Positions 39,642-40,142 of a stretch of 40,142 nt of DNA are shown one piece after another. The position numbers were made by a program, and so were the translations under genes. The notes below the pieces were generated by a model. The model had not been told where the DNA came from and searched no databases. It saw only the letters and a program-made list of their open reading frames with translations. Every line of letters starts with the position of its first letter. The stretch's first letter is position 1. Source of the stretch: AG-12 sp027339635 (GTDB taxonomy: Bacteria; Chloroflexota; Dormibacteria; Aeolococcales; Bog-877); the NCBI GenBank assembly GCA_027339635.1, contig DAHWNZ010000017.1, positions 1 to 40,142 on the forward strand, read 5' to 3'.

Positions 39642-40142
39642 CTACTCCTTGCCGGTGTCGATCTGAGCGCGCTGCAGCCGTCCGGAGTAGTCGATGTACA
39701 CGGTCTTCCACTCCGTGAACTCGTCGAACGCGGTCTGCCCCGCCTCCCGGTGCCCGTTGCCGGTCCACTTGGTGCCTCCGAATGGCAGCTGGATCTCGGC
39801 ACCGATAGTGGGCGCGTTGACGTAGACGATCCCCGACTCCAGGCGGTCCACCGCCTGGAACGCCCGGGCCAGGTCTCGCGTGTAGATGGAGAGCGAGAGT
39901 CCGTAGTGGGTCCCGTTCGCGATGCGTATCGCTTCTCCCAGATCGTCGGCCTGGATCAGGACCAGGGTGGGGCCGAAGATCTCCTCCTGGGCGACCCGCA
40001 TGTCCGGGCGAACCTCCGAGAACAGGGTCGGGTGGTAGAAGTTGCCCTCCCCTAACGCTCCTTCGCTGGCGATCGAGCCCCCCACCAGCAGCTTCGCCGA
40101 CTCCTGCTGCCCGATCTCCGTGTAAGAGTGGATCCGCTTCAA
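39642..40142 (-). CDS. Aldehyde dehydrogenase, C-terminal part (cut by window edge)
   Basis: The 166 visible residues are the C-terminal third of an NAD(P)-dependent aldehyde dehydrogenase. They contain YHPTLFSEVRPDMRVAQEEIFGP (shown in part as VAQEEIFGPTLVLIQ, the EEIFGP signature), ANGTHYGLSLSIYTRD, GIVYVNAPTIGAEIQLPFGG and TKWTGNGHREAG. The catalytic Cys and Glu lie upstream, outside the window, so the gene continues beyond 40142 and the TTG at the edge is not its start. It is the first known gene of the acyl-CoA dehydrogenase operon. Confidence 0.92.
   Translation of the reverse strand: MKRIHSYTEIGQQESAKLLVGGSIASEGALGEGNFYHPTLFSEVRPDMRVAQEEIFGPTLVLIQADDLGEAIRIANGTHYGLSLSIYTRDLARAFQAVDRLESGIVYVNAPTIGAEIQLPFGGTKWTGNGHREAGQTAFDEFTEWKTVYIDYSGRLQRAQIDTGKE

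Noticed and set aside
38379..40055. 558-codon open frame on the plus strand
   Set aside because: Antisense to acyl-CoA and aldehyde dehydrogenase genes, with no recognisable domain.

Overview
Organism. The window is one GC-rich chromosomal segment with frequent GTG and TTG starts, CCA ends encoded in the tRNA genes, two probable F420-linked oxidoreductases and a SCO1664-type kinase-fold protein. Together these suggest an actinobacterium or a deep terrestrial lineage near Chloroflexota/Dormibacterota. This is inferred from gene content only; no phylogeny was possible. LAYOUT. (1) Positions 1-4515 are an accessory, partly decayed edge: a VapB-like antitoxin with a frameshifted VapC, a decayed alpha/beta hydrolase whose intact paralogue lies about 26 kb away, an EamA transporter, a DUF385-type oxidoreductase and an AHSA1/SRPBCC protein. 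(2) Positions 4774-23853 are a long, almost gapless minus-strand housekeeping block. In transcription order it holds tRNA-Leu, tig, clpP, a 75-aa zinc-ribbon protein, clpX, metE, valS, four membrane genes related to complex I/Hyf antiporter subunits, maf, a DUF11-like lipoprotein, rplU, rpmA, obg, nadD, rsfS and an LLM-type oxidoreductase. Many neighbours overlap by four bases (ATGA, GTGA or CTGA), so translational coupling is likely. (3) Positions 24509-28877 are on the plus strand: a membrane GT2 glycosyltransferase with a Ser/Pro tail, a 77-aa protein, tRNA-Arg, the intact alpha/beta hydrolase and a GNAT acetyltransferase. (4) Positions 29044-36142 are a transport and aromatic-amino-acid locus: two related DHA2-type MFS transporters flank a tryptophanase-like gene. 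The second transporter is fused in one frame to a cytidylate-kinase-like domain and runs into a MerR regulator gene. Related operator-like sequences precede both transporters. A DedA gene lies just upstream. (5) Positions 36206-40142 hold a SCO1664-like kinase-fold protein and a minus-strand set of aldehyde dehydrogenase (cut by the window edge), acyl-CoA dehydrogenase, an alpha/beta hydrolase with a Cys nucleophile, and an RNA 2',3'-cyclic phosphodiesterase. HOW THE GENES WORK TOGETHER. Block 2 covers nascent-chain folding and proteolysis (Tig, ClpP, ClpX), translation (ValS, L21, L27, Obg, RsfS) and NAD synthesis (NadD). Embedded in it is a membrane module whose antiporter-type subunits lack the Glu/Lys residues normally used for proton pumping. 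Block 4 looks like a regulated efflux system tied to tryptophan or aromatic-compound breakdown. MOST UNUSUAL. The MFS/cytidylate-kinase-like fusion with its MerR gene and shared operators; the degenerate antiporter module; the ClpX-zinc-domain-like small protein coupled to clpX; and several apparently leaderless transcripts. No CRISPR array, rRNA, insertion sequence or convincing intrinsic terminator was seen.
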